Shown here in pieces: positions 11,238 through 23,910 of a stretch of 64,000 bases of DNA. The DNA lies in the NCBI GenBank assembly GCA_030278955.1, contig JAOANR010000014.1:26910068-26974067 (forward strand). Direction: 5' to 3'. The notes under the pieces were generated by a model. It searched no databases and was not told where the DNA came from. It saw only the letters and a list, made by a program, of their open reading frames with translations. Source of the DNA: Hygrophila difformis. Its lineage: Eukaryota > Streptophyta > Magnoliopsida > Lamiales > Acanthaceae. Each line of letters starts with the position of its first letter. Position 1 is the first letter of the stretch. Made by a program: the position numbers and the translations under genes.

Positions 11238-13712
11238 TGAAACTTTTGACAATATCCCGCAAGAGTATTTTCAAAATAAAAAGAATCCAGGTCTTGATTT
11301 TATTTAATGAAAATCAATTTCTGATTACGGAGTTGGGATTAGGGATATATGTATAGGTTGTCACGTTTTTATTACTCGTGTTAAGAAACTGTGGCCCGAA
11401 AGCGCACGGTGTCAAAAATTGCAATAATTTGTAGGTAAGTCCGGATCGTTCACTGGAGGATGTGCGATAGAAGCAGGTCCCACGCCATTTTACAAGATTT
11501 TCAACTCGGTTACTCAAATCAGTCGTAGAAGTTGACTATCAACTACTTTACTGAATTCAAACTAAGCTATGAAAACAATTAAAGTTATTCTACAAAGCGT
11601 ATAAAATTCTATTATAGAAAGCGGATAAGTCTAAGCTAAAAAGCAATTAGAATTAGGCCTAGAAAGCATGTAAATTTACCCTATAGAAGCAATAAGATTA
11701 TTCTAAGAAAGCTGTAAATCTAAGCCATACTAGCTATGAAGCTGATTCAAAATGTTGACAGAATGAACATGGAGGAAAGAATAAAGATTGGACAAGATTT
11801 TGATAAAGCATAATTAAACTTCCATTTTTATACACAGATCTTCGTTTGGGATAATCCTGTCAGATAGATAGTTCTCATGCTCTCAGTACTATGTTCCCTT
11901 TAATAGACATGTACTTACAGTATGAGTTTACATGTTCTTAAGACCACAAATTCCAAGATACCACAGATTCATAACTGCCCCGGCCAGGGTATGTTATTTT
12001 ATTTGTGGTGGACAAGAAACACCCGACAAATCATTTGTTGAAGTGCCAAGTACTGCTATCATTCCCCCATGTCACACCCAAAGTCTACAAATAAACCTGA
12101 ACTATCCCTTAACTCTCAGTCCTAGTAGCAGTTAGAAGATCTAGAGACACATCCGGAAGTTTCAAAAGCTTCGTACTGGTAGTAAAAGAAAGCCCCCAGT
12201 TAGAATGACCGAGCGTGGATCAAGAATTCCCGGATCTCGGTGAACCGCTCGTAGTGTTCACTTCCTTTCGGGTGGTTATGAGATACAAACTAATGAAACG
12301 AACTAATAGCTTAGTTCGTTCCAGATGCACTCACTCAGGACTCAAGAATAGGCTTTGGCAGAAGAGGATAGCAGTTGAAAGAAACTCAACCCTATCTTAG
12401 AAAATAACCAAGGCCTAAGTGTTGTTCCTTTAGAATTATCCATCACACTGTATTTGAATCCAAGTGGATCCCATCTTGGTGTGACAGTTAAAACTAAATT
12501 CCCAGCACATAGTGATTTCGGAAAATAATAGATTTGAAAACCATTCCCTAAACAGGTATTAGACTCTCAATAAGAACACAGACCCTTTCAGTCTAGATGA
12601 GACCTAATCGCTGACTCTGCTTCTAATTTCCCAAAATCAATCCCTGACAGAATATGAACTAGTCATAAGTGAGGATTTTATCCCTTACTTAGATCCGGAT
12701 TTTATAAATGAATTTTTTTGTTGGAAATTTAATATGCAATATCTATTTAAATCTAAAATTCTAATGTCCAAGGGAAGGATCCCAAAATATTATTGACCAC
12801 ATAATTACATAATATTAACATGCATCTGGATATATGGAAGTGTAAAATTAATTGACCCAAAATACAGGAGTGGGTCTAGACAGAATGTGAGACACAGATA
12901 TGGGGAAGCCGGAGGCTAAAGAGTGGTGGCAGAATAATTGGGTGGACTGAAAACATCTGCTATCCAATTTCCCAACTACTCGGATGGAATGAATTTAGAC
13001 AGCAGAGACCCTATAATGGCAGTGTCGCTACCAGTTGGGCCTCTACTGTCTGTGAATTCAGATAAAAACCTACATGCTTCCTCTGTGTAATGCTTATCAG
13101 CTAATATTGACAGATATTGACTGACTCATATTACAGGTCAGAATTTGGGGTTAGAGATTAAGATAAAGAAAATAAAACTGTATTTGGACAGTAATTAACT
13201 GAGTGGCTACTTCATTTCCCGGTGAGAGGACCGTTCGCCTGATCTCGTTAATCATTATCCAAACCATGCAAAATAACAAACAGTAATTAACACACAGATT
13301 ACGGGCTACTTCACTTCCCGATGAAGGGACCGTTCGCCGACACTATTTTGTGATATCTTTTACTGTTCATTCACACATCACGAAAAAGACAAAAATAAAA
13401 TAAAGTAAACGAGGATGCCTTGTATGAGAGACATTGGTTTCTCATGCAAGGTTATGAAATTAATCCATAATTAATGACTTAAATAATCCTTCATACCATA
13501 ATTAATTACAGTCCGGATTATCTGCTTAAGGCATTAAGGTTTTATTTATAGAAATTTTTTTTATGAGAATTGAACAAAAAATTCTTTAATCATGGTAATT
13601 GTTGACTTTAATTATTGCTAATCATATATAGTAATTAATAACTTAAGGGTTCAATTAATTAATGGTTGGATATGGAGAAACATAAAATTAGGCAAGGAGA
13701 TGCCATGCATGT

Positions 13713-14475
13713 CCTGAGACAAAATTTCGTTCTGAACCGTGGGTTCATGACGGGAGGGTCACGACATGGGGAGTGGAGAATAAATGATTTTGAATTCAGG
13801 GTTTTCCCAGTCTATAAACCAATTGCCAGTCGCCAAACGTGGTCTAGCGACTGGAGTTTAGGGACTAGGGGTCAAGAAAAGAGAATTTTTGTAATTTAAT
13901 AAAGGGGGTGAGGACCCAGTTGCGATGCCAAAAATTGTGGCGCGAACCGAGGTTCGCGCCATGAGTGTCGCGGCAGGTTAAGTTTTCGAAATTTTTGCAA
14001 GGCTTTGGCTTCGTGGCACTAGACAAAAATTGTGTCGCGAGACGTGGTCTCGCGACAGGAGTTCAGCGACATGAAATTTTTCAGATTTTTTCTAAGTATT
14101 TGGGTCCCCTGTTGCGAAACTCAAAGGTGTGTCGCGAGACGTTGTCTCACGACAGGATGGTCTAGCGACTGGGGTTTTCAAAATTTTGCTAAGGCCTAAT
14201 TTTCTGTCTCGAAACCAAAAAGTGTGTCGCGAATCGTGGGTCCGCGACAGGAGTTTCGCGACAGGAGCCATTTAGAGAAAAATGCAAGGGTTTGGCCCCC
14301 AGTCGCTAGGCAAAAGTTGTGTCGCGAACCGTGGTTTCACGACAGGTGTGCTTCACGACTGAGGGTTTTAAATTTCAAGAACAAATATCCTAAGACACCC
14401 ATGTCGCGAGACTACCTTCCTGTCGCTAAACGTGGTCTCGCGGCTGGAAGAGGTCGGCGACATGGGGGTGGTTCA
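13713..14475. repeat. CG-rich palindrome array (R/U5 side, unit 1)
   Basis: A run of imperfect inverted repeats of the type TGTCGCGA-9 nt-TCGCGACA, for example 14033-14057. Around them are partly decayed half-sites such as CAGTCGC and GCGACAGG. ORFs across it are artefacts of the repeat. Confidence 0.8.
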
Positions 14476-15102
14476 GGACACAAGTCAGAAAAGCCAAAAA
14501 GGAACAGTAGCATGCAAACAGCGTGATCATACCCTATTTTAGATTAAAAAGCTATTCTAACCCAAAAATAACAAAACATACTATGAAACTAACAAGAACA
14601 TGCTTGAACAAAACTGTAAATCTGACTAAAACAGAATTTAAAAAATAAAGCAACATCTAAATATAGGGCTTGATCACATATCACACATGAACATTATCCC
14701 AAAAATAAGATAACAGTAAGCATAAAAATGCATAATAAAGGTCAAATGACCAAAAGAAAATGAAAGCAATAAAGAATCCATGGGGTGTGAGACCCATTTC
14801 ATGTCTTTGGGACACAAATAAAGAATATTTTCCCATTTTTGTGTAGTGGGTTTGATATTATCCAAATCAAACCCTAAAACCAAAAATTGGAAATAGAACA
14901 CGGTATGAAACTGGCTACTTAAGCTATTGAAACAGAAAACAACATAAAAATTAAAACAAACTAAGCTAAACTATGGTAGAAATTAAATAATACAAGAAAA
15001 AGAAACTAAACTAAACTAAAGAAAAACTACTTAAGAACTGATCTCCAAGCTTGTCCTCATGAAAAATGAAATGCTAACCCTGAGCACATGGGGATCACCT
15101 CA

Positions 15103-15111
15103 TATTTATAG
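15103..15111 (-). promoter_or_regulatory. Duplicated TATA box in the Athila LTR
   Basis: The minus strand reads CTATAAATA, copied with its CCTAGGGTTTCAC upstream context by the tandem duplication. It would give a second start site 3.2 kb downstream of the first. Confidence 0.6.
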
Positions 15112-16928
15112 AAGTGAAACCCTAGGCCCATGTACTTACATTATGAGTTTACATGTTCTTAAGACCACAAATTCTAAGATACCACAGATTCATAACTGCC
15201 CCGGCCAGGGTATGTTATTTTATTTGTGGTGGACAAGAAACACCCGACAAATCATTTGTTGAAGTGCCAAGTACTGCTATCATTCCCCCTTGTCACACCC
15301 AAAGTCTACAAATAAACCTGAACTATCCCTTAACTCTCAGTCCTAGTAGCAGTTAGAAGATCTAGAGACACATCCGGAAGTTTCAAAAGCTTCGTACTGG
15401 TAGTAAAAGAAAGCCCCCAGTTAGAATGACCGAGCGTGGATCAAGAATTCCCGAATCTCGGTGAACCGCTCGTAGTGTTCACTTCCTTTCGTGTGGTTAT
15501 GAGATACAAACTAATGAAACGAACTAATAGCTTAGTTCGTTCCAGATGCACTCACTAAGGACTCAAGAATAGGCTTTGGCAGAAGAGGATAGCAGTTGAA
15601 AGTCAACCCTATCTTAGAAAATAACCAAGGCCTAAGTGTTGTTCCTTTAGAATTATCCATCACACTGTATTTGAATCCAAGTGGATCCCATCTCGGTGTG
15701 ACAGTTAAAACTAAATTCCCAGCACATAGTGATTTCGGAAAATAATAGATTTGAAAACCATTCCCTAAACAGGTACTAGACTCTCAATAAGAACACAGAC
15801 CCTTTCAGTCTAGATGAGACCTAATCGCTGACTCTGCTTCTAATTTCCCAAAATCGATCCCTGACAGAATATGAACTAGTCATAAGTGAGGATTTTATCC
15901 CTTACTTAGATCCGGATTTTATAAATGAATTTTTTTGTTGGAAATTTAATATGCAATATCTATTTAAATCTAAAATTCTAATGTCCAAGGGAAGGATCCC
16001 AAAATATTATTGACCACATAATTACATAATATTAACATGCATCTGGATATATGGAAGTGTAAAATTAATTGACCCAAAATACAGGAGTGGGTCTAGACAG
16101 AATGTGAGACACAGATATGGGGAAGCCGGAGGCTAAAGAGTGGTGGCAGAATAATTGGGTGGACTGAAAACATCTGCTATCCAATTTCCCAACTACTCGG
16201 ATGGAATGAATTTAGACAGCAGAGACCCTATAATGGCAGTGTCGCTACCAGTTGGGCCTCTACTGTCTGTGAATTCAGATAAAAACCTACATGCTTCCTC
16301 TGTGTAATGCTTATCAGCTAATATTGACAGATATTGACTGACTCATATTACAGGTCAGAATTTGGGGTTAGAGATTAAGATAAAGAAAATAAAATTGTAT
16401 TTGGACAGTAATTAACTGAGTGGCTACTTCATTTCCCGGTGAGAGGACCGTTCGCCTGATCTCGTTAATCATTATCCAAACCATGCAAAATAAAAAACAG
16501 TAATTAACACACAGATTACGGGCTACTTCACTTCCCGATGAAGGGACCGTTCGCCGACACTATTTTGTGATATCTTTTACTGTTCATTCACACATCACGA
16601 AAAAGACAAAAATAAAATAAAGTAAACGAGGATGCCTTGTATGAGAGACATTGGTTTCTCATGCAAGGTTATGAAATTAATCCATAATTAATGACTTAAA
16701 TAATCCTTCATACCATAATTAATTACAGTCCGGATTATCTGCTTAAGGCATTAAGGTTTTATTTATAGAAATTTTTTTATGAGAATTGAACAAAAAATTC
16801 TTTAATCATGGTAATTGTTGACTTTAATTATTGCTAATCATATATAGTAATTAATAACTTAAGGGTTCAATTAATTAATGGTTGGATATGGAGAAACATA
16901 AAATTTGGCAAGGAGATGCCATGCATGT

Positions 16929-17690
16929 CCTGAGACAAAATTTCGTTCTGAACCGTGGGTTCATGACGGGAGGGTCACGACATGGGGAGTGGAGAATAAA
17001 TGATTTTGAATTCAGGGTTTTCCCAGTCTATAAACCAATTGCCAGTCGCCAAACGTGGTCTAGCGACTGGAGTTTAGGGACTAGGGGTCAAGAAAAGAGA
17101 ATTTTGTAATTTAATAAAGGGGGTGAGGACCCAGTCGCGATGCCAAAAATTGTGGCGCGAACCGAGGTTCGTGCCATGAGTGTCGCGGCAGGTTAAGTTT
17201 TCGAAATTTTTGCAAGGCTTTGGCTTCGTGGTGCTAGACAAAAATTGTGTCGCGAGACGTGGTCTCGCGACAGGAGTTCAGCGACATGAAATTTTTCAGA
17301 TTTTTTCTAAGTATTTGGGTCCCCAGTTGCGAAACTCAAAGGTGTGTCGCGAGACGTTGTCTCACGACAGGATGGTCTAGCGAATGGGGTTTTCAAAATT
17401 TTGCTAAGGCCTAATTTTCTGTCTCGAAACCAAAAAGTGTGTCGCGAACCGTGGGTTCGCGACAGGAGTTTCGCGACAGGAGCCATTTAGAGAAAAATGC
17501 AAGGGTTTGGCCCCCAGTCGCTAGGCAAAAGTTGTGTCGCGAACCGTGGTTTCGCGACAGGTGTGCTTCACGACTGAGGGTTTTAAATTTCAAGAACAAA
17601 TATCCTAAGACACCCATGTCGCGAGACTACCTTCCTGTCGCTAAACGTGGTCTCGCGACTGGAAGAGGTTGGCGACATGGGGGTGGTTCA
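16929..17690. repeat. CG-rich palindrome array (R/U5 side, unit 2)
   Basis: Copy of the 13713-14475 array. Several half-sites differ by single CpG transitions, with some pairs better preserved here, such as the GCGAACC/GGTTCGC arms near 17443-17462. Confidence 0.8.
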
Positions 17691-18316
17691 GGACACAAGT
17701 CAGAAAAGCCAAAAAGGAACAGTAGCATGCAAACAGCGTGATCATACCCTATTTTAGATTAAAAAGCTATTCTAACCCAAAAATAACAAAACATACTATG
17801 AAACTAACAAGAACATGCTTGAACAAAACTGTAAATCTGACTAAAACAGAATTTAAAAAATAAAGCAACATCTAAATATAGGGCTTGATCACATATCACA
17901 CATGAACATTATCTCAAAAATAAGATAACAGTAAGCATAAAAATGCATAATAAAGGTCAAATGACAAAAGAAAATGAAAGCAATAAAGAATCCATGGGGT
18001 GTGAGACCCATTTCATGTCTTTGGGACACAAATAAAGAATATTTTCCCATTTTTGTGTAGTGGGTTTGATATTATCCAAATCAAACCCTAAAACCAAAAA
18101 TTGGAAATAGAACACGGTATGAAACTGGCTAATTAAGCTATTGAAACAGAAAACAACATAAAAATTAAAACAAACTAAGCTAAACTATGGCATAAATTAA
18201 ATAATACAAGAAAAAGAAACTAAACTAAACTAAAGAAAAACTACCTAAGAACTGATCTCCAAGCTTGTCCTCAAGAAAAATGAAATGCTAACCCTGAGCA
18301 CATGGGGATCACCTCA

Positions 18317-18325
18317 TATTTATAG
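18317..18325 (-). promoter_or_regulatory. TATA box of the Athila LTR
   Basis: The minus strand reads CTATAAATA, preceded by CCTAGGGTTTCAC. The same context is found at 23275 and 44684 in the plus-strand LTRs. Confidence 0.65.
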
Positions 18326-18361
18326 AAGTGAAACCCTAGGCCCATGGGCCTTGATCCTGAG

Positions 18362-18760
18362 TCCCACACATGTCGTGAGACTAACACACATCACAGCCAT
18401 GCCTTGTGTCGCGGGACTCAGCTGCATGTTGCAAGACTCCACGCCTAGTCGTGAGACTCTCCGGACTGGGTCTCTAGTCTGCCTTCTTTGTCGCTAGACT
18501 ACACCCAGTCGCAAGGCCATGTCTCGCGACTAGGTTGTCTAGCGACTGGTGTCTTGAGACTGGATTTGCCTTCAATCTTCGTGTGTCGCGGAACACCTCC
18601 CAGTCGCGAGGCCATGTTTCGCGACTGGGGTCTTGGGACTGGAGGTTCCGGACAGAATCTCCTTCTTCATCTGGATGGTGTGTCGCTAAACCCTCCCGTG
18701 TCGCGAGACCATGCTTCACGCCACGGGAGTCTAGCGACAGGAATGCTCTGGACACTGTCT
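18362..18760. repeat. CG-rich palindrome array (U3 side, minus Athila LTR)
   Basis: Array of CAGTCGCGA / TCGCGACTG half-sites immediately upstream of the TATA box. It is equivalent to 22843-23238 in the plus copy, but more decayed. Confidence 0.75.
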
Positions 18761-19096
18761 AGTTGGGCCAGATGGGCCGAATTGTATTTCTGTGGGCTTT
18801 TTCTTTCTTTTTCCCATCTTTTTGTATTTTTGTGGGCTGATTTATTCTTTTGCCCATCTTTTTCATTCCTTTTTCTTTTTCTTTTCTTTTTCTCATGTTT
18901 TTGAATTTTTCTAACATAAATGTGTAATAAAATTACATATTTATGTATTTTTCATACCAACTTATTATTTTTACAATTATGCATAAATCAGTCCAATTCA
19001 ACTACTTTCTTATTTAAAATAAGACCGAAATGCGATTAGATGCCCGTTTCAGACACGGAAATGGATTGAAATAATGGACATTTCTGGCCATTATCA

Positions 19097-21955
19097 GTCT
19101 CTACAAATTCAAGCTTGACACTCTTTTTGTTGAGACACTCCTCACCCTGCATCATAATGTTGGAACTAAACGTGGTTTAGTGCATGACAGTTCTTCTCAC
19201 TTGTGGCATAAATGCTTGGGGCATATCTCCAAGGAACGAATAGAAAGATTAATAAAGAATTAAATGCCTCCAGAATTGGATTTTACTGATCTTAGCATAT
19301 GTGTGGATTGTATTAAAGGAAAACAAACAAAACACACAAAGAAGGGAGCCACAAGGAGCAGTCAGCTTCTTGAAATAATACACATCGATATATGTGGGGC
19401 TTTTGGTGTTTCATCTTTGGAAAAGAAAGATATTTCATCACCTTTATCGATGACTTTTCACGTTATGGTTACATCTATCTATTACATGAAAAATCTCAAT
19501 CAGTAGATGCCCTTGAGGTATTTATCAATGAGGTTGAAGGACAATTAGATAGAAAAGTGAAAATTATTCCGTTTGATAGAGGTAGGGAATATTATGGAAA
19601 ATATGATGAATCAGGACAAGGCCCTGGCCCATTTGCAAAATTCCTCGAAAAGCATGGTACTTGTGTTTAATACACAATGACGGGTACACCGCAACAAAAT
19701 GGTGTAGCTGAAAAGCGCAATCATACTTTATTGGACATGGTTTGGAGTATGTTAAGTAATTCTACATTACCTGAATCGTTGTAGATGTATGCACTTAAAA
19801 CTGCCATGTATCTGTTAAACAGGCTTCCTAGTAAGGCAGTTCTAAAGACTCCTTTTGAACTGTGGACTGGTAGGAAACCTAGTCTAAGACACCTGCATGT
19901 TTGGGGTTGTCCGGCTGAAATAAGGGCTTATAATCCTCAAGAAAAGAAATTGGATATGAGGACAATCAGTGGTTACTTCATTGGTTATCCTGAAAAGTCC
20001 AAAGGGTATAGATTTTACTGTCCTAACCATAGTACGAGAATAATTGAAACTGGAAATGCTAGGTTCATTGAAAATGGTGAAGTTAGTGGGAGTCAAGATC
20101 CACGAAAGGTGGACATTCAAGAAGTTAGGATTCAAGTTCCAATTACGACAACTTCTTATAAGGCTCTTGTTCCTCCTATTGTTGAACCACTTAATGTTGA
20201 GCAGGAACAACAAACTAATGACACCCAGAATGAAATCACTGAACCTGTAGCAGATGTACCACAAGAAGTAGCATTACGAAGGTCTGAAAGGCAAAGACGC
20301 CCTGCTATCTCTGATGATTATGTGGTATATTTGCAAGAGCATGATTGTGATTTAGGAATTAATGATGATCCAGTTTCATTTTCACATGTTATGGAAAGCG
20401 ATAATTCTATTAAGTGAATGGATGCTATGAATGATGAGGTTAAATCCATGCAACATAATGATGTTTGGGATCTTGTCGAATTGTCTGAAGGTTGTAAACC
20501 AGTTAGGTGTAAATGGGTCTTCAAGACCAAACTTGACTCAGAAGGCAAATCGAAAGATACAATGCCCAACTTGTTGCTAAAGATTTTATTCGAAAAGATG
20601 GCATTAATTACAAAGAGACATTTTCACCAGTCGCTAGAAAAGATTCCTTTAGAATTATCATGGCATTGGTGGCTCATTAAGATTTAGAGTTGCACCAAAT
20701 GGATGTGAAAACAGCCTTTTTTTAATGGAAATTTGGAGGAAGAAGTCTAATGGATCAACCTGAAGGTTTCTCCATAGAAGGAAAAGAAGGAATGGTGTGT
20801 AAACTTAAGAAGTCAATATACGGACTTACAAGCCTCGCGACAGTGGTATCTTAAGTTCAATGATACCATCACATCCTTTAGATTTAAAGAAAACATTGTT
20901 GATCAGTGTATATATCTAAAGGTTAGTGGGAGCAAGCTTATTTTCTGATTCTGTATGTTGATGATATCTTGCTTACAACGAATGATCTTGGTTTATTACA
21001 TGACACCAAGAAATTTCTTTCTACGAATTTTGAGATGAAAGACATGGGTAAGGCATCCTATGTGATTGGGATAGAAATATTCGGAGATAGATCACAAGGA
21101 TTATTAGGATTGTCACAGAAAGCATATATCAACAAAGTTCTAGAAAGATTTAGGATGGAAAAGTGCCCATTAAGTGTTGTTCCAATTCAGAAGGGAGATA
21201 AGTTTAGTCATATGCAATGTCCCAAGAATGAATTGGAACGTCAGCAAATGAATGGAATTCCCTATGCTATTGTTGGAAGTTTAATGCACACACAGACTTG
21301 TACGAGGCCAGACATCAGCTTTGCCATTGGAATGTTGGGCCGTTACTAAAGCAATCTAGGAATTGACGACTAGAAAGCTGCAAAGAAGGTGCTACGGTAC
21401 TTGCAAGGAACAAAAGACTGCATGCTTACGTATCGGCGGTCTAATTGTTTGGAAGTGATTGGTTATTCAGATTCAGATTATGGGGATGTGTCGATACTAG
21501 AAAATCCACATTCGGATACCTGTTCCTGTTATGTGGAGGAGCAATATCTTGGAAAGGTGTGAAGCAAACTATCATTGCTACATCCACTATGGAGGTTGAA
21601 TTTGTGGCATGTCATGAGGCCGCAACCCAAAGGAAATGGTTGCGGAATTTTATCTCAGGGCTTAGTCGACAGCATTGCCAAGCCACTGAAGATTTATTGT
21701 GATAACTCCGCAGCAGTATTCTTCTCCAAGAATGACAAGTATTCTAAAGGTGCTAAACACCTGGAGGTTAAGTGTCTTTCCGTTAAAGAAAAAGTTCGGA
21801 AGCATAGAGTGTCAATTAAGCATATTAGCACTTATCTCATGATTGCAGACCTATTGACTAAGGGTCTACCTCCTAAGACTTTCACTGGACATGTCGAAAG
21901 GATGGGCATTTTCAATGTAAAGGAACGAATTTTTCCTTTTTATGTCATGTGTAAT
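19097..21955 (+). pseudogene. Ty1/copia pol, decayed (integrase, RT, RNase H)
   Basis: Copia-type pol is broken into several frames. From left: the pre-integrase zinc module (LWHKCLGHIS near 19200, then CVDCIKGKQ); the integrase core with D in HIDICG (19384 on), D in FDRGREY and E in NGVAEKRN near 19700; a C-terminal integrase block 19785-20417; RT start WVFKTKLDSEG near 20515; YVDD at 20954-20965; and RNase H with the LLTKGLP end near 21850. Stops and frameshifts at 19262, 19668, 19783, 20415, near 20570 and near 21340 show that it is dead. The gag/protease half lies beyond the minus Athila copy, outside the window. The copia lineage was not resolved. Confidence 0.9.
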
Positions 21956-21958
21956 TGA

Positions 21959-22295
21959 CACTTGAGCTTATTTATGCATTGTTTCTGAAATAAATTGATA
22001 TCATGTTTGCCATTGATGTATACATGATGATTGGCTTGACCGTTACAGGATTTTGTCTAAGTTATTTTGTCTTAGACACTGATGTGGACCGTGAATGATA
22101 TTATGAAGTCATTTTGAGTAGAACACTAATAATGTGGTATATGGAAGGGACCTTGTCGCTCGATGACATAGAACCGCCATGACGCATGTTAGTATATAAC
22201 TAAATTGATATTATTGATGAATCGATTATATGAAGTGTGACGCACACATTATGTTATATTATTTAAACCATTATGACAAATTCTGTCACTCGGCC
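21959..22295 (+). other. Copia 3' untranslated region
   Basis: Non-coding sequence between the RNase H stop and the polypurine tract. Nothing else is recognised. Confidence 0.6.
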
Positions 22296-22306
22296 AAGTG
22301 GGAGAA
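22296..22306 (+). other. Polypurine tract of the copia element
   Basis: AAGTGGGAGAA directly before TGTAAGATA. This is the typical copia arrangement at the 3' LTR border. Confidence 0.75.
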
Positions 22307-22500
22307 TGTAAGATATATGTGGCCTAAGTGCCATATATAGTTAATAGATATTAGTAAATATTTAATATCTATTTTATGGTTAAAATAATAACTAACTAAT
22401 TATTTAATTACGATTTAAATAATTTTGAATGGGTCAATTGGTTGCACGATGATAGAACGTGCAATCTGCAGTTTCTCACATAACGTTCCTTTTGAGAAAC
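22307..22500 (+). repeat. Copia 3' LTR, truncated by Athila insertion
   Basis: It starts TGTAAGATATATGTGG. Only 194 bases remain before the Athila LTR at 22501; the rest should lie beyond that element and is not seen in the window. Confidence 0.75.
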
Positions 22501-22842
22501 TGATAATGGCCAGAAATGTCCATTATTTTCAATCCATTTCCGTGTCTGAAACATGCATTTGATCGCATTCCGGTCTTATATTAAATAAGAAAGCAGTAGA
22601 ATTAGACTGATTTATGCATATTTGTAAAAATAATAAGCTGGTATGAAAAAGGCATAAATATGTAATTTTATTACACATTTATGTTAGAAAAATCCAAAAA
22701 CACGAGAAAAAGAAAAGAAAAGAAAAAGGAAGCAAAATGATGGGCAAAAGAATAAACCAGGCCCACAAAATACAAAAAGATGAGAAAAGAAAGAAAAGAC
22801 CCACAAAAATACATTTTTGCCCACCAGGCCCAGCAAGTCAAG

Positions 22843-23238
22843 CCAGTCGCGAGACTGGTACCCAGTCGCGAAACATGGCCTCGCGACTGGGGGTAGCTTA
22901 TCGTCACACCAGCCAAATGAAGAAGGAGACCCTGTCCGGAACCTCCAGTCCCTAGACCCCAGTCGCGAAACGTGGCCTCGCGACTGGGAGGTGTTCCGCG
23001 ACACATGAAGGCTTGAAGGCAAAAATCCAGTCTCAAGGCACCAGTCGCTAAACACCCAGTCGCGAAACATGGCCTCGCGACTGGGTGTGGTCCAGCGACA
23101 CAGAAGGCAGGTTAGAGACTCAGTCAAGAAGCCTTGCGACATGCAGCGTCGTCTCACGCCACATCGCGTGATATCGCGCCACACCGCGCAGTCTCGCGAC
23201 ACGAAGGAAGCTGTGATGTTTGTGAGTCTTACGACACA
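22843..23238. repeat. CG-rich palindrome array (U3, 5' LTR)
   Basis: Three perfect 31-bp units are present at 22861-22891, 22958-22988 and 23055-23085. Each has an 11-bp arm CCCAGTCGCGA, a 9-nt spacer (AACATGGCC or AACGTGGCC) and an 11-bp arm TCGCGACTGGG. The unit starts are exactly 97 bp apart. Looser TCTCGCG half-sites follow up to the TATA box. Confidence 0.9.
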
Positions 23239-23274
23239 TTTGGGCTCAAGGCCCATGGGCCTAGGGTTTCACTT

Positions 23275-23283
23275 CTATAAATA
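23275..23283 (+). promoter_or_regulatory. TATA box of the 5' LTR
   Basis: CTATAAATA, with CATGGGCCTAGGGTTT just upstream at 23254-23269. It marks the U3/R border region; transcription would start about 30 bases downstream. Confidence 0.7.
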
Positions 23284-23910
23284 GATGGTGATCCCTATGT
23301 GCTCAGTGGAGTTAGCAATTTCATTCTTGAAGACTGGATCAAGCATCCAGTTCTTAGGTAGTTTAGTTTAGTTTTTTTTTTCTGTATTATTTATTTTATG
23401 CCTTAGTTTAGCTTGGTTAGTTTAAATTTCAGTGTTTTTTTTTCCTTTCTAGCAGCTAGGTAGCCAGCTCACTACCTTGTTTTTCTTTTTCTAAACCTTT
23501 GTTTTAGGGTTTGTAATACCCAAAATGATGGGCATTAACAAACCCATTAATAAAATGGGAAGTTAATCGAAAATGGTGTCCCAAAATCATGAAATGGGTG
23601 TTGTAAACCCATGGATTTACTGCTTTCATTTTTCTTTTGGGTCATTTGACCCTTATTTCTTGTTATTGCTTACTGTTCTCTTTTATTTTTGGATGGTGCA
23701 TGCTTATGTGTGGTTTAGCCTAGATTAAGAGTTTGCTTCATTTTATTATTGTTGTAGGTAGATTCATTTCTGTTCTAGCATGTTCTTATCAGATTTAAAT
23801 TGTGCTTGGTTATTTTTAGGCTAGAATAGCTTTTTGATCTGAAATAGGGCAGATCACGTTGTTTGCATGCTACTGTTCCCTTTTACTTTTTCTGACTTGT
23901 GTCCTGAACC

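Larger units (their letters stand above)
11908..15128 (-). repeat. Tandem duplication unit 1 inside the Athila LTR
   Basis: It matches 15129-18342 almost base for base (offset 3214-3221). By eye there are roughly 25-30 differences, many of them C/T or G/A at CpG. The three junctions share CATG (11908, 15129, 18343), consistent with duplication at 4-bp microhomology. Confidence 0.92.
15129..18342 (-). repeat. Tandem duplication unit 2 inside the Athila LTR
   Basis: Second copy of the 3.2 kb unit. In transcription order it comes first, just downstream of the TATA box at 18317-18325. It has a 5-bp deletion relative to unit 1 near 15602 and small homopolymer indels. Confidence 0.92.
11238..19096 (-). 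repeat. Athila-type 5' LTR enlarged by an internal tandem duplication
   Basis: On the minus strand it begins TGATAATGGCC at 19096 and ends AAAAGTTTCA at 11238, matching both ends of the plus-strand LTR at 22501-27130. It is 7.86 kb instead of about 4.63 kb because a 3.2 kb segment is duplicated in tandem. It contains two TATA boxes and three palindrome arrays. On the right it abuts Ty1/copia pol at 19097. Confidence 0.92.

Noticed and set aside
13666..14526. Several 60-100 codon ORFs rich in SRET, SRD and CREP words
   Set aside because: They are translations of the CG-rich palindrome array, recur in both orientations and all LTR copies, and have no start context or family features.
22843..23238. 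Regularly spaced palindromes that could suggest a CRISPR-like array
   Set aside because: The host is a plant, the spacers between units are not unique sequence of fixed length, and the array sits in LTR U3.
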